DNA of 64,000 nucleotides from assembly GCF_020085105.1 (NCBI RefSeq), contig NC_058043.1:14603167-14667166 (forward strand). The letters run 5' to 3'. The stretch comes from Siniperca chuatsi (Eukaryota > Chordata > Actinopteri > Centrarchiformes > Sinipercidae). The position numbers and the translations under genes were made by a program. Numbering within the stretch: position 1 is the first letter of the stretch; each line of letters starts with the position of its first letter. The notes under the pieces were generated by a model. The model saw nothing but the letters and a program-made list of their open reading frames with translations, was not told the origin of the DNA and ran no database searches. Shown in pieces: positions 23,485-33,780 of the stretch.

Positions 23485-24419
23485 CTAACCCTATTAGTGT
23501 CTTCTCACATGCAGCTACACGTTCTTCTAATGTCAAAACAACAGGAGGAGGCCGAGATGCGACCGGCTTGTCACTTAATGTTAACACACAATATCTTCGT
23601 AAGACACAGTTGGCAATCTACCCAGGAGGCATGGCACGTCTCCCTAGTCACTCATGTCCATGAGAACAACCCAACATTACACTGCTCAATTTCACAAATC
23701 CACCATCATTGCTTTTTAAAACACACAGCAATTTTCAACACACACAACTATATTTTCTATTAAGATTCACACTATTTCATCATAAAGTCAATTTAAATTT
23801 CAAAATGTATTATTTTGTCTTATTATTACTATTCTGTTTAGTTTTATTTGCTTTTATAGTGATACCACTTCATTCCCAATAGTAATTGTTTGCTTTATTC
23901 CCAAAAAACATACTTTAATTTTTTTTTAGTGCACCTTTATGTTTTTTTTAACCCAGTTGTTTCACATTCATTCCCCTTTTAATGTCTACATGTGTCATAC
24001 ATTAATGACACATGCACGCAATATTATTATACACACAAATCCCCAGATAAGTCATTAATGTCTCTCACTCACTCTAACCCTAATTTTTGGTACTTTGTGA
24101 GTATAACTCACGGGACTCCAACCCTAAGGGACTCAAACCCTATATTGGCCTTAGCTTTTGATTCTCTAATTCACTTATTGTTTGTTCAATGTAGTTATTT
24201 ATATTATAAGATTTAGACTGTAATTTCCTTACCTCCTCCTCACTCACTTTTAATTTGGTATTAGTCAATGCACAGAATTTGGTTGTTAACAACAGGTTTC
24301 TGCTTACCTTTTCTTTGAGGGTGCCCGGTGAGTGACGAGGAGTCCAGAAATACAGAGCCGGTCCCACTGGAAAAACATCAGCAGTGGACAGCGTCAAATT
24401 TTCTCCTTTTCTTCCTCAG

Positions 24420-24440
24420 CAAATCACGTTGGGGTCACCA
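24420..24440 (-). other. Primer-binding site complementary to tRNA-Trp
   Basis: The plus-strand sequence CAAATCACGTTGGGGTCACC (then A) matches the 3' end of animal tRNA-Trp including CCA, with one mismatch over 21 positions (GTC to GTT). It is four bases (AATT) inside the putative LTR edge at 24445. The position and length are as expected for a retroviral primer-binding site read on the minus strand. The tRNA sequence is recalled, not searched. Confidence 0.7.
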
Positions 24441-24444
24441 AATT

Positions 24445-25204
24445 TGTCAGCGCGTTTGTTTATTTGCAAAAGAAAAGTCTGAAGAGAAGCTATTCCTTAA
24501 TTTGCCATTTATTAAAGCATTGGAGGATCAAAAGCATCTTGTACAAGGATCTTTTCTATTCAGAAAACCACAGTCAGCAAGCTGTTAATCTGTAGTCATC
24601 ATCCTAAAAAAGAATGCTATTCTTATAATTACACAGAGTTTTAAATGTACAACTATCTGATAGGTTTCTACAGAGGTGGGGAGGAGCTGTGGTTTAGACT
24701 TAGCTATCCCTTCGGTGGTGCACAGGCTGGTCCCAGCCTCTTGGCACACGATTCCACCCTTCGTGTGGAGACAGCGCCCTAGTGGAGGAATCCTACACTT
24801 CCTCTGTTTGTAAGTTGCTAAAGTCTCTGCTTCGTTCCTCAAAACTGATACTTTTCCTCTCATGGTCATTACAATACATACTGTCCTCACTACATGATGT
24901 TCTTTCTGATATCCCTGTTTCTTTGTATAAATGTAAGCCTGTTTGCAACAGCTAATCAACTTTTCCCTGCAGACAGCAAGTCTGCAGGACAACACTTTGA
25001 ATTGTCAAACCTCATGCCCTGTGTGTGTGTGTGTATATGTGTACAAAAGTTTCAACATGGTATTAATATAATAGGCAAGCAACCTTCACTTAAATTATTA
25101 ATTCTCACAGAGGCTCACTGCTACTTACCAGAAAAGTACAAACTGGACTTGCCCCCTCTTGTGCTTGTAACTAGTAGCTTTTAGCTTGTAACTTCAGTGT
25201 CACA
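24445..25204 (-). mobile_element. Candidate 5' LTR of the deleted retrovirus
   Basis: The inner edge is well placed: the plus strand reads TGTCAGCGCG immediately beyond the primer-binding site, so the LTR ends in ...CGCTGACA on the minus strand. A TATA-like TTTATACAAAG lies on the minus strand near 24930. The outer edge is proposed at 25204, where the minus strand begins TGTGACACTG, but no second LTR is available to confirm it, so the length (about 760 bp) is tentative. Confidence 0.4.
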
Positions 25205-25254
25205 AACAAAGACAGACTATTTGTGTGTCCATCTCTCAGACTATGTGAAACCTT

Positions 25255-25400
25255 AGTGTTGAAAATATTTCTACATATTTCTACAGCTGCAAAACTTTTT
25301 TTAAGCATGTGCAAATTATATCTGTGTGCACAAAACTTGTTCACACATGCACAAAATATATCTACAGCTGCGAAACGTTTTTACAAAGTCACATTCAGAT
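25255..25400. repeat. Degenerate internal repeats with TACAGCTGC motif
   Basis: ATTTCTACAGCTGCAAAACT (about 25277) and ATATCTACAGCTGCGAAACG (about 25358) are near copies. They are interleaved with GTGCACAAAACTTGTTCACA-type and CACATGCACAAAATATATCT-type blocks. It looks like a decayed minisatellite or transposon end and has no coding potential. Confidence 0.4.
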
Positions 25401-25499
25401 ACGTGGATGCAATTTTTTTTTCACATACACACAAAAGGGGATATATAGGCTCAAAATATTAATGTTAATATTAATATTAACCCCAATTTGCTTAATTTC

Positions 25500-26905
25500 A
25501 ATATATCCAGGGCCAAAAAAGCTGCCTTTCAGTCAAGTGACAAGGAAGCATAGAGTGGGACTGAAAGCTGGCATCAAGGAGGCAAATTGAAGAAATCAGC
25601 AGAGACTGGAGAGAGACCTCAACACCAACAACACCAAAGACATGTGGCAGGCGATCAAAAACATCACAGGCTACAAAAGCAGGAGCACCACCATCATGTG
25701 TGAGGCCACATTACCAGATGAGCTAAACACATTTTATGCTCCTTTTGATCTCCTCAACAAAGAGTCAGCTGTAAAATCTACTCTGCTTGCAGAGGACTGG
25801 CCACTGTCTGTATCCACAGCGGATATGAGAAGAATCCCGCTGAGTGTGAATATGAGTAAAGCTGCTGGGCCTGATAACATCCCTGGTCGTGTACTAAAAA
25901 ACATGTGCCAATCAGCTATTTGATGTAATTACTGACATTTTTAACATATCTCAGGATATTGTTCCCACCTGCTTCAAGACAGCCACCATCATACCTGTAC
26001 CTAAAAAGTCTACAGTGTCTAGTCTAAATGACTACCGTCCTGTTGCTCTCCCCATTCCGATGAAGCGCTTTGAGAAACTGGTTCTCCAGCACATAAAGAA
26101 CAACATCCCAGCCAGCCTGGACCCTCACCAGTTTGCTTTCAGAACCAACAGGAAATCAACAATCTTGCAGAGTGGTGCACAGACAACAACCTACTGCTCA
26201 GCATCAGCAAAACCAAGGAGCTGATCGTTGATTTTAAGAAAAAGGAGGCAAAGACACACACTCCTGGTAAATAGTTTTAGGTTCCTGGGAATCAGCATCA
26301 CAGAGAACGTGTCATGGTCCTCTCTCATCTCCACCCTGGTCAAGAAAGCTCAGAAACTGCTGTATTTCTTAAGGAAACTTAAGAAGGCAAAATTCCTGTG
26401 CCAAGTTCTTGTTAACTGTTACAGAGGAGCATCAGAAAGCATCCTGACTGGAAACATCACAATATGGCATGGGATGTGCACGGCCCAGGACCAGAGGGCT
26501 CTGCAACTGGTGATTAAACCAGCTCAAAAGATAATTGGTACCCATCTACCAAGCATCAGTAATATTGGTGAGGCGTCTGTGCAGAGCCCAAAGGATACTA
26601 AAGGATAGTACCCACCGAGCTACAGCCTGTTCACCCTGCTGCCGTCTGGAAAGGCATACAGAAGTATCCGCTGCTGGACCACCAGACTTCAACAGCTTCT
26701 TCCCTCAGGCTGTGAGACTGCTAAATTCATCCCCAGCACTCCACCATGTAAAATAGTTTTATTTCTATGACTTATTATTTATTCACCATTTTTGTATATA
26801 ACATTTGGTTTTTTGTTTTTGTGAGTAGCAAAAAAGGGAACTGCAACTACATTTTATTTTACACCCCTGTGTTGTAAAATGATAAATAAATCAAACTTGT
26901 ACCTT
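25500..26905 (+). mobile_element. 5'-truncated, internally deleted LINE (L2/CR1- or Rex1-like)
   Basis: Reverse-transcriptase blocks are readable in plus orientation: [14 protein letters not shown] (about 25860), [20 protein letters not shown] (about 26020), then [14 protein letters not shown] (about 26120). The translation then jumps to [10 protein letters not shown] and RFLGISITENVSW, which belong C-terminal to the catalytic YxDD box. The catalytic core is therefore deleted, at about 26160. The 3' domain continues to SFFPQAVRLLNSSP (about 26700), and the element ends in an A/T-rich tail (GATAAATAAATCAAA, 26879-26893). Frameshifts are present (25920, 26270, 26600), so it is dead. The clade is a judgement from motif style. 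Confidence 0.75.
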
Positions 26906-26934
26906 ATAAAGAATGAACCTCAGTCACCAGAAGC

Positions 26935-27185
26935 AGGAAGAGAGAGAGAGAGAATTGTGATTGACTGAAGCATAAAGTTACTAGTTGTCCTGGCCTTTTA
27001 AAGCTATTTCATGTAAAAAGGACTTGTGGGCTGTAATATTTAAAATACATAACCTCATTAATGAAATCAAGTCATTCTGAGGCATAAATGACCTTTCAGT
27101 GACAGTGAAAACTGTCTTTTATGGGTTGTAGGCCTATTGCCGCTTAGAGACGGTTATTGGTTGTAATCCAGGGCACAGAGCAGGT
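26935..27185 (+). repeat. Direct repeat R, copy 1 (5' of a3galt2)
   Basis: It runs from an (AG)n tract and GACTGAAGCATAAAGTTACT to TTATGGGTTGTAGGCCTATT and GCCGCTTAGAGACGG. The same sequence at about 80% identity, same strand, lies at 28765-29005. The class is unknown; no ORF. Confidence 0.7.
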
Positions 27186-28009
27186 AAAATAATGCAGAGT
27201 CATAATGATAATTGCAAAATAGATCATTTCTTTATTTTAAATATATAAGGGACATATATAACATAGGCCTATAAACATCGGAAACAATACTATAGTTTTG
27301 TCATGCCTGATTAGCCTGCTTAAGCAGCTGTGGACAAATGGCTAAACTGGGCGAACAGACTGCGCGCGCAGTCGCAGCAATCAGGGTTTGTTGTTGTTTT
27401 TTTCTGGCAGGAGACCTGCTTAACCTGTAAACTGAATCCCGGGAAGAGACACTCCTCATTAGAGCTGTTTCAACCTGTGGAAAGAGGATACACGGGGGCT
27501 GCACTGCAGTTTGCCACAGACAAAGGAGATCCTGCCCGTGTGAACCTCACACTAAATCCAGGTTAAATTATTAGCCTGTGAATATTTCGGACGAATTATG
27601 GATGTATATGGGTGACAGCGACTCACAGGTAGGTTACCCATTTTAATGTCTCTGTTGTGTGTCTTAATTTCACGAGCTGTAGCCTATCTGCCAACGCCGC
27701 GAGGAATTTATGACACCATTAAGATTATTTTGTTAGAAATGGACGAGAAGGTTTTGATTTTAGATACTTCCGGAAACAGCAACATATTATTGTATGTTAA
27801 CTTACCGGGTTTCACAAGTAATTCCACCTGAGATTCATAATAGAGTTTAAACATACCTGAGCCTTCCTTTTATATGCGACACCACCAGCGTTAGAGCCAC
27901 AAAGAGAACAGGAAAACCCAACAAAACATTTAAAAGGAAAAAACGTCAAAACATTTTTGGGTTTTGAGACCACAATGTGCAAACCATATTTTAAAAAGTC
28001 TGCAGACAA

Positions 28010-28021
28010 ATTATTATTATT

Positions 28022-28069
<48 letters not shown>

Positions 28070-28070
28070 G
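28010..28070. repeat. (AAT)n microsatellite
   Basis: A short TTATTATTATTA tract is followed by about 14 AAT units (inverted TAA/ATT arrangement). It lies upstream of the a3galt2 start codon. Confidence 0.85.
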
Positions 28071-28445
28071 AAATCATTGAAATTATTCGATAAAAGCCCA
28101 TTTTATTTTAATGTACAACAATGATTAAAATTCAATGGGGAACATAAACAATGTTGTGATAAACTCACTGCGCAGTGTATTTCATTTAGACAAAGTCCTT
28201 GTCTGCTTGGGGTAAAACATTTACAATTCAAGACGTTTGACTTACTTTGGAATCAGCACCAACAAGCTATGTAGGCTACAGGTAAAGGTCAAACGATATT
28301 AGCTGGGTGGATTTCATCTTCCTGTTGTCATTTCCTTTTTTCTTCCCAGAATTGCAGTTTTATCAATCCAACCTACGGCTGCCTTCACTTTCTTTGACAA
28401 GATAGTTCATAGTCTACTGGACTTGTACGCCAGCGTCTTTCAACA

Positions 28446-31400
28446 ATGAGGTATATTAATTTTTTTTTTTTAAAACGACTTAACGTTGTTGTGCCACTTT
28501 GTTGTTTACTTTTTTAAACTGTCTCGGTCTTATTCCTGACGCAGGTACGTTCAGAAGATCAGTGTTTGGAAATGTGTGCTTTACTTTCATATCACGCTCT
28601 GTGTTCTCTACTTCACGCCACCATCTGTAAGGTGAGCATGTAAGAGACACCGCATTCCCTCAGCTGCAGTTTATTACTGTAAGTACACCTGGCTAAAATG
28701 GTGCAGTATGAAGGCGCAGGTAGTGGAGCGATGCCCGCTTCCTTTCGGCGCCCATGGCAACCAACTGAGAGAGAATGATGAATGAAGCATGAAGTTACTG
28801 GTTGTACTGATCCTTTAAATCTATTTCATGTAGAAAGGACTTCGGTGGGCTATAATCTTTAAAATATATAACCCTAATAAATGAAATCAAGCCATTTTGA
28901 GGCATAAATGACCTTTCAGTGACAAGGTATGCTGATGAAAACGGACTTTTATGGGTTGTAGGCCTATTGCCGCTTAGAGAAGGAGAGTATTGGTTATAAT
29001 CTCGAGCAGCTGTTTGTGATCGCGTGTTTTTTTTTTTTAAATTACGTACAGAGAGCGAGAGAGACAAGGAAGTGGTGGTGTGTGTGAGCGCGCGCCCCCC
29101 TCCCCGCAGACACACAGGGCGACCCTTTTAACTTCATTGTACATCCATGTACTGCATATTTAGAAGAAGTGACGCCCCGTAGAAACAGATAAAAGCTTTA
29201 AGTTATAAATTCCTGAGATTATCATAAAGATCGGCCCTTTATTGGGATTGGAAAAGAGCAGAGCAGCAGAATCGCTTGTGCGGCGCGCAGAAATGCGCTT
29301 CTGGTGTGAACAGCCAGGCCACTGCTCGCAGGAGAAATGACCTTCGCGGCACTTCCTCCTCCTGTGTGTCCCCGGCGTGAAGGTTCTAATGTTGAGTTTT
29401 TGTTGCTCAGTTATTATTTTGTCCACCCCATTTTTTTTAATCAATGAGAGTATGGCTAAATAACAAACACCTGTCAGTATAACACAATACAGTTCAACAG
29501 CAACGCAAACTACATCCTTCAGCATGACCGTAAAGTTGAATCAACACCTCTCTAAAACAGTTTCAGCAGAATCTCAACATTATAACCTTCATGGAGGGAG
29601 GATTTATTGCAGGACTGTATTAGACAGCATTAGTTTTAGCTAGGTGTACCTGAGTGTAGATCCATTAATGTGCCTAATTACAAACATTTTATTATTATAA
29701 TTTGGTTGTTTGTTTGTTTTTTTAACCAACATGTTTTTGATATCAGACTTTTAATAGGCATCCTTCCTATGGACAAATGCTCTTTGGAAAGTGGAAAGAT
29801 GCTGTCTCTGGACAACAGTGTGGATGCCAGCCTTGACCTTAGGTAAGACCACTGACACATTAAGTTCTGGCTGCATGATCATAAGTACAGATAGTCACAA
29901 TGCCCCTTGTTTGCTCACCACTCAAACCATGACCACCAAATATCAATTCTATGATGTTTCCAGCTTGAGGTGAGATTTCTTTCACCACCAACATAGAATC
30001 GGTTTGACATGTTGAGAAGCTGCAGGTTTGATCAGAACACAACATACTGTGTAGCAAAAAAATGCTGTGTATTTCCCTTTTGAGTGCTGAGAGGACGGTG
30101 TGTGTGTTTATAGATTGCTGTTTGCACCACAAGTTTGTGTTCTTTTAGGTTAAGGAGGCAGATCAGTAATTTCACCCTTTATTCCAGAGTAATTCCTTTT
30201 ATTTTCTTTCTAAATGTACCTGTTTGGATTGCAGCACAATTGGGGGGAAAACTATTGATAATGATTGTGACAAAACACAGCATGATATCTAAATGTGTAT
30301 ATTTCTGCAATATTTGATGCTTCTAGAGCACAGCAGTGTGTAGCTTTGAGTACTGAAATTGGTGTCTTTTGTTGCAAAAAAACATTTAGAAAATGTTAAT
30401 ACATGCATCAGAGCTGAAACAATCAGTCTATTGATTGATTAGTCAGACAAAAATAATTAGCAACTATTTTGATAATTGATGAATTGTCAGTCATTTATAT
30501 GCAACATTCTCTACTTTCAGCTTCTCAATTTCACAGATTTTAGTTTTTATATGTATTATTCTATAGTAAACTGAATATTTTTAGATTATGTAGTCTTGTT
30601 TAGGAAAAACACTCAAGTTGATCACCTGGGTGCTAGGAAATTGTGATGACATTTTTCAATATTTTCTGACATTTTAAAGACTAAATGATCAATCAGTTAA
30701 TTGAGAAGATAATCAGCAGGTTAACTGATAATGAAAATCATGGGTAGTTGCAGACCTAAAATTTAGATTTATGTAAGACTGATGTGGTTGATAGTGTACT
30801 GAGAAAAATCTGTATACTGACATTAGGTTACCCTTCACAAATCAATTTATTTAGTGTAATTATTAGAGTGAAATGCACATGGTCACAGTACTCAGAAGGT
30901 CAAGAATATACAGGTTACAGGTGGTTTCACTCACAAACACATTTTAAATGAAGATAAAGGAAAACGAAGAAACCAGTCAGTGAAATAACCTTGTTAGATT
31001 CGGTCAGTTAAAATGTTGTATTCAACTTGTCTTCACTTCTTGCCGAAGCACAATGTTACTTCCTGCAATCTTGAACAAATACATATAATAGCAGTGACCT
31101 GGTACAAAAGGACACACCTTTTTTCTGTTAGCATAATAAAGAGGAAATCTCCTCTTGGCTTCGTTGATAAAGCAATAACATTCAGCACAGTGTTGGGGGC
31201 TGGGTGGCCATGATACTGTGCCACTGTAAATTTTTAAAAAAAATTAACCGAAGACAGTTTAATTTTACATGGGGAAAAATGCATTTTTCTTCATTTTAAC
31301 AGGTGTTTTTTGTTTGGTTTTTTTTACAGTTGGTTTCAGGCATTTCTCAATACTGAGTTCACCTAACCCAACAAACATAACACAACATTACTGAAAAATT

Positions 31401-33099
31401 AAAGGGCGGCTACATTGAACACAAAACGTATTCGGACCGTTCGTGGAGTGGCTGCTGCAACACTACGCTTCCACTATAATGAATGAAACTGGCTACACCA
31501 GGCGTGATAGTGTGATATTTTTTACATACAACACAGAGTGCGTCATTTCATTCCTGGATGAACCTCTGTGAAAGACAGGAAGACATAAGGTGTGATGTAA
31601 ATGAGAACTTGTGGCCAAATGCAGAAGACAAGGTTGACTAGCACTGTCGTATTTGTAGCATCATATACATGGATGTATAATGAACACAAAAAAGATAAAG
31701 AAAAAATCAGGATAAACTGTAGGTATGTAGCATTTCTTTTCAGTTAAGTTCATTTGTTATAATGAATAATGCTATTTTAAAAGAATAGAAAAGTACAACC
31801 GGCAACAACTGTGCCCAGAAGCATTATGTTTTTGGGTTGTCCGTCCGTCCCATTTTTGTGAACACAATATCTCAGGAATGCCTTGAGGAAATTTCTTCAA
31901 GTTTGGAACAAACGTCCACTTGGACTCAAGGATGAACTGATTAGAATTTGGTCATCAAATGTCACTGTGACCTCACAAAACACTTTTTTGGCCAAAAATC
32001 AAGAATTGATGACCATATTTCACACTTGGTCAGACGATGAATAGGTGACACTTTTGACTCAAAGGTCACTGTGACCTCAAAATAGGTTTTTAGCCATAAT
32101 TTAGGAATGAATTGGGCGATTCCAAATTTCACACACATAGGGTGACACAATGAGTAAACAATAACTGGCATTAAACAGTCTTCTTCTATTCCAGATCCAG
32201 AAGTGACGTGCAAACATGTACATCCTGGAAAGCTCCAATCATCTGGGATGGAATGTTTAATCCTGATCTTTACGATCAGATGCACAAGAGGGAAGGATCC
32301 TCTGTGGCTCTGACAGTGTTTGCTGTGGGCAGGTTTGTTTTCACATTAAAAGTAATCCTTGTTTAAATAACCTGTTAACTGTGGTAATTATTAAGAAGTC
32401 CACTTCCACCAAAGGTACCTGGATGCTTACCTCAAGACCTTCCTGAACTCATCAGAGCGTCACTTTATGTTGGGTTTGCCCGTCAAGTATTATGTGTTTA
32501 CGGACATGCCAGAGAAGGTGCCAGACATCAAGCTTGCTCCACAGCGAAGCATAAAGGTCGTCAAAGTGGAGAGGCACTCCAGGTGGCAGGACATCTCTAT
32601 GATGCGAATGAAGAAGATATCAGATGTCATAGAGTTGGATATTCGCCACCACTGCACGCACGTCTTCTGCTTTGATGTGGATCAGGTGTTTACTGGGAGA
32701 TTTGGCTCAGAGGCTCTGGGAGAATCTGTGGCTCTGCTCCACGCTTACTACTACCACTTTCCACAGATGTTGTTTACCTACGACCGCAACCCGAAGTCTA
32801 AGGCATACATGGAAACCGGGGATTTCTACTACCACGCTGCTGTCTTTGGAGGCTCGTGGAAGAGTGTAAAAGCATTGACTGAGGCCTGCTATCAGAGCAT
32901 CATGGAGGATAAATTGAATGATGTGGAGGCTCGGTGGCACGATGAGAGTCATCTCAACAAGTACCTGTGGCTTCACAAACCAAGCAGGGTGCTCTCTCCA
33001 GAGTACTGCTGGGACACCAGTATCGGCTACAGGAGTGACATACAGGTCACCCGACTACTGTGGGCACCAAAACATTATGATACACTGCGCACCCCTTAG
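28446..33099 (+). CDS. a3galt2: Family-6 (GT6) alpha-1,3-galactosyltransferase, A3GALT2-type
   Basis: A predicted type II Golgi enzyme that transfers galactose in alpha-1,3 linkage, in mammals making isoglobotriaosylceramide. Coding exons are 28446-28450, 28545-28631, 29747-29842, 32195-32332 and 32415-33099, summing to 337 codons including TAG (33097-33099). All junctions are phase 2 with GT-AG. Residues 1-8 are cytosolic, a single membrane anchor spans about 9-26, and a stem follows. The catalytic domain opens at APIIWDGMFNPDLYD and ALTVFAVGRYL. It holds the metal-binding Asp-Val-Asp at 196-198 (FDVDQVF), GDFYYHAAVFGG with His-Ala-Ala at 249-251, and WHDESHLNKYLWLHKP plus LSPEYCWD near the end. 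His-Ala-Ala is the triplet of galactose-transferring GT6 members, as opposed to Leu-Gly-Gly or Met-Gly-Ala in ABO. Its place after znf362 matches human A3GALT2. The first exon encodes only MR(first two bases). Confidence 0.88.
28765..29005 (+). repeat. Direct repeat R, copy 2 (a3galt2 intron 2)
   Basis: GAATGAAGCATGAAGTTACT to GGGTTGTAGGCCTATTGCCG repeats the 26935-27185 sequence on the same strand. It differs by scattered substitutions and a short insertion (AAGGTATGCTGAT). Together the two copies bracket the first two coding exons of a3galt2. Confidence 0.7.
29520..29680 (-). repeat. Interspersed repeat, reverse copy of 4520-4620 element
   Basis: AGTTGAATCAACACCTCTCT, AAAACAGTTTCAGCAGA and ATAACCTTCATGGAGGGAGG match the reverse complement of blocks near 4545-4620. 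The outer GCTAGGTGTACCTGAGTG corresponds to ACTCAGGTGGCAG there. It lies in a3galt2 intron 2. Confidence 0.5.
30405..30765. repeat. Interspersed repeat family D, copy 3
   Basis: It starts GAGCTGAAACAATCAGTCTA and ends ACTGATAATGAAAATCATGG then TAGTTGCAGACC. It is homologous in ends and interior (TATAGTAAACTGAATATTTT) to the copies at 1460-1765 and 7280-7580. It lies in a3galt2 intron 3. Confidence 0.55.
31845..32150. repeat. Interspersed repeat with paired 'GTCACTGTGACCTCA' blocks
   Basis: Two similar blocks lie in tandem: ATGTCACTGTGACCTCACAA (about 31959) and AAGGTCACTGTGACCTCAAA (about 32061). They follow ACACAATATCTCAGGAATGC, a motif I know from repeated fish sequence. It immediately precedes a3galt2 exon 4 (32195) but does not enter it. 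Confidence 0.45.
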
Positions 33100-33110
33100 T
33101 GTGTTTTGGA

Positions 33111-33116
33111 ATTAAA
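33111..33116 (+). terminator. a3galt2: Possible a3galt2 poly(A) signal (ATTAAA)
   Basis: ATTAAA, a common variant signal, lies only 12 bases after the stop codon. It would give an unusually short 3' UTR. No AATAAA occurs before the LINE relic starting near 33180. Confidence 0.3.
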
Positions 33117-33181
33117 GTGCATATTATGAGACTCATAAATTAATCTTCAATTCAGTGCCTTTTGTGAGAGAGAGAGAGTGA

Positions 33182-33780
33182 GTGACCAATAGTAACTGTA
33201 GTAGCAGTAGTCGAGCAGGAAACACAATAAGAGAATTAAATGTGGACTCAAACATCAGATCTCTGTCATCTAAAGCTGTACTAGTGAACGATTTAATATC
33301 AGATTATCATATTGACTTATTTTGTCTTACTGAAACCTGGCTGGGTCATGAAGAATATGTTAGCCTACATGAATCCACTCATTATCATTCATATTAATAC
33401 TCACATTCCTCAAGGCACCAGCCGAGTAAGTGGAGTTACAGCAATCTTCGACTGGACTTAAGTCTATTAATCAACCCTAAACTAAATTATAACTCATTCA
33501 AAAGCCTTGTTCTTAATCTTTCACACCCAACCCGGAAAACGCGACAGATAAAGTAATTCTTGTAGGTGATTTTAATATTCATGTGGATGTTGAAAATGAT
33601 AGCTAGGTACTGCGTTTATCTCATTATTAGATTCAATTGGCTTCTGTCTTCTGTCTATAGTCTTTACACAGAATCCTTCATTATCAGATCATTATTTAAT
33701 AACTTTTTAACTCCTATTACTGGACTACATGCCATTAGGCAAAAACTCCTATACTAGATATCTGATAGTGCTGTAGCTAA
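33182..33780 (+). pseudogene. LINE endonuclease-domain relic
   Basis: The translation NIRSLSSKAVLVNDLISDYH then IDLFCLTETWL is the N-terminal part of an apurinic-type endonuclease of LINE ORF2. Further on, LVGDFNIHVDV (about 33565) is its GDFN-H motif. Stops and frameshifts divide these blocks, and the reverse-transcriptase domain is not seen. It begins about 80 bases after the a3galt2 stop codon. Confidence 0.7.

Larger units (their letters stand above)
22041..25204 (-). mobile_element. Internally deleted endogenous retrovirus-like element, minus orientation
   Basis: In minus-strand order it has a 5' LTR candidate (25204-24445), a primer-binding site (24440-24420), a leader of about 1.1 kb, a gag-like start near 23300, a direct jump into integrase near 22860, and the integrase C-terminal half (22646-22041). 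Most of gag, protease, reverse transcriptase and RNase H are missing, and I could not find a 3' LTR. Several stops and frameshifts separate the pieces. The element is a non-functional relic. The nature of the integrase (a zinc-finger-less core plus a C-terminal domain of retroviral type) suggests a retrovirus rather than a gypsy element, but this is not certain. Confidence 0.65.
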
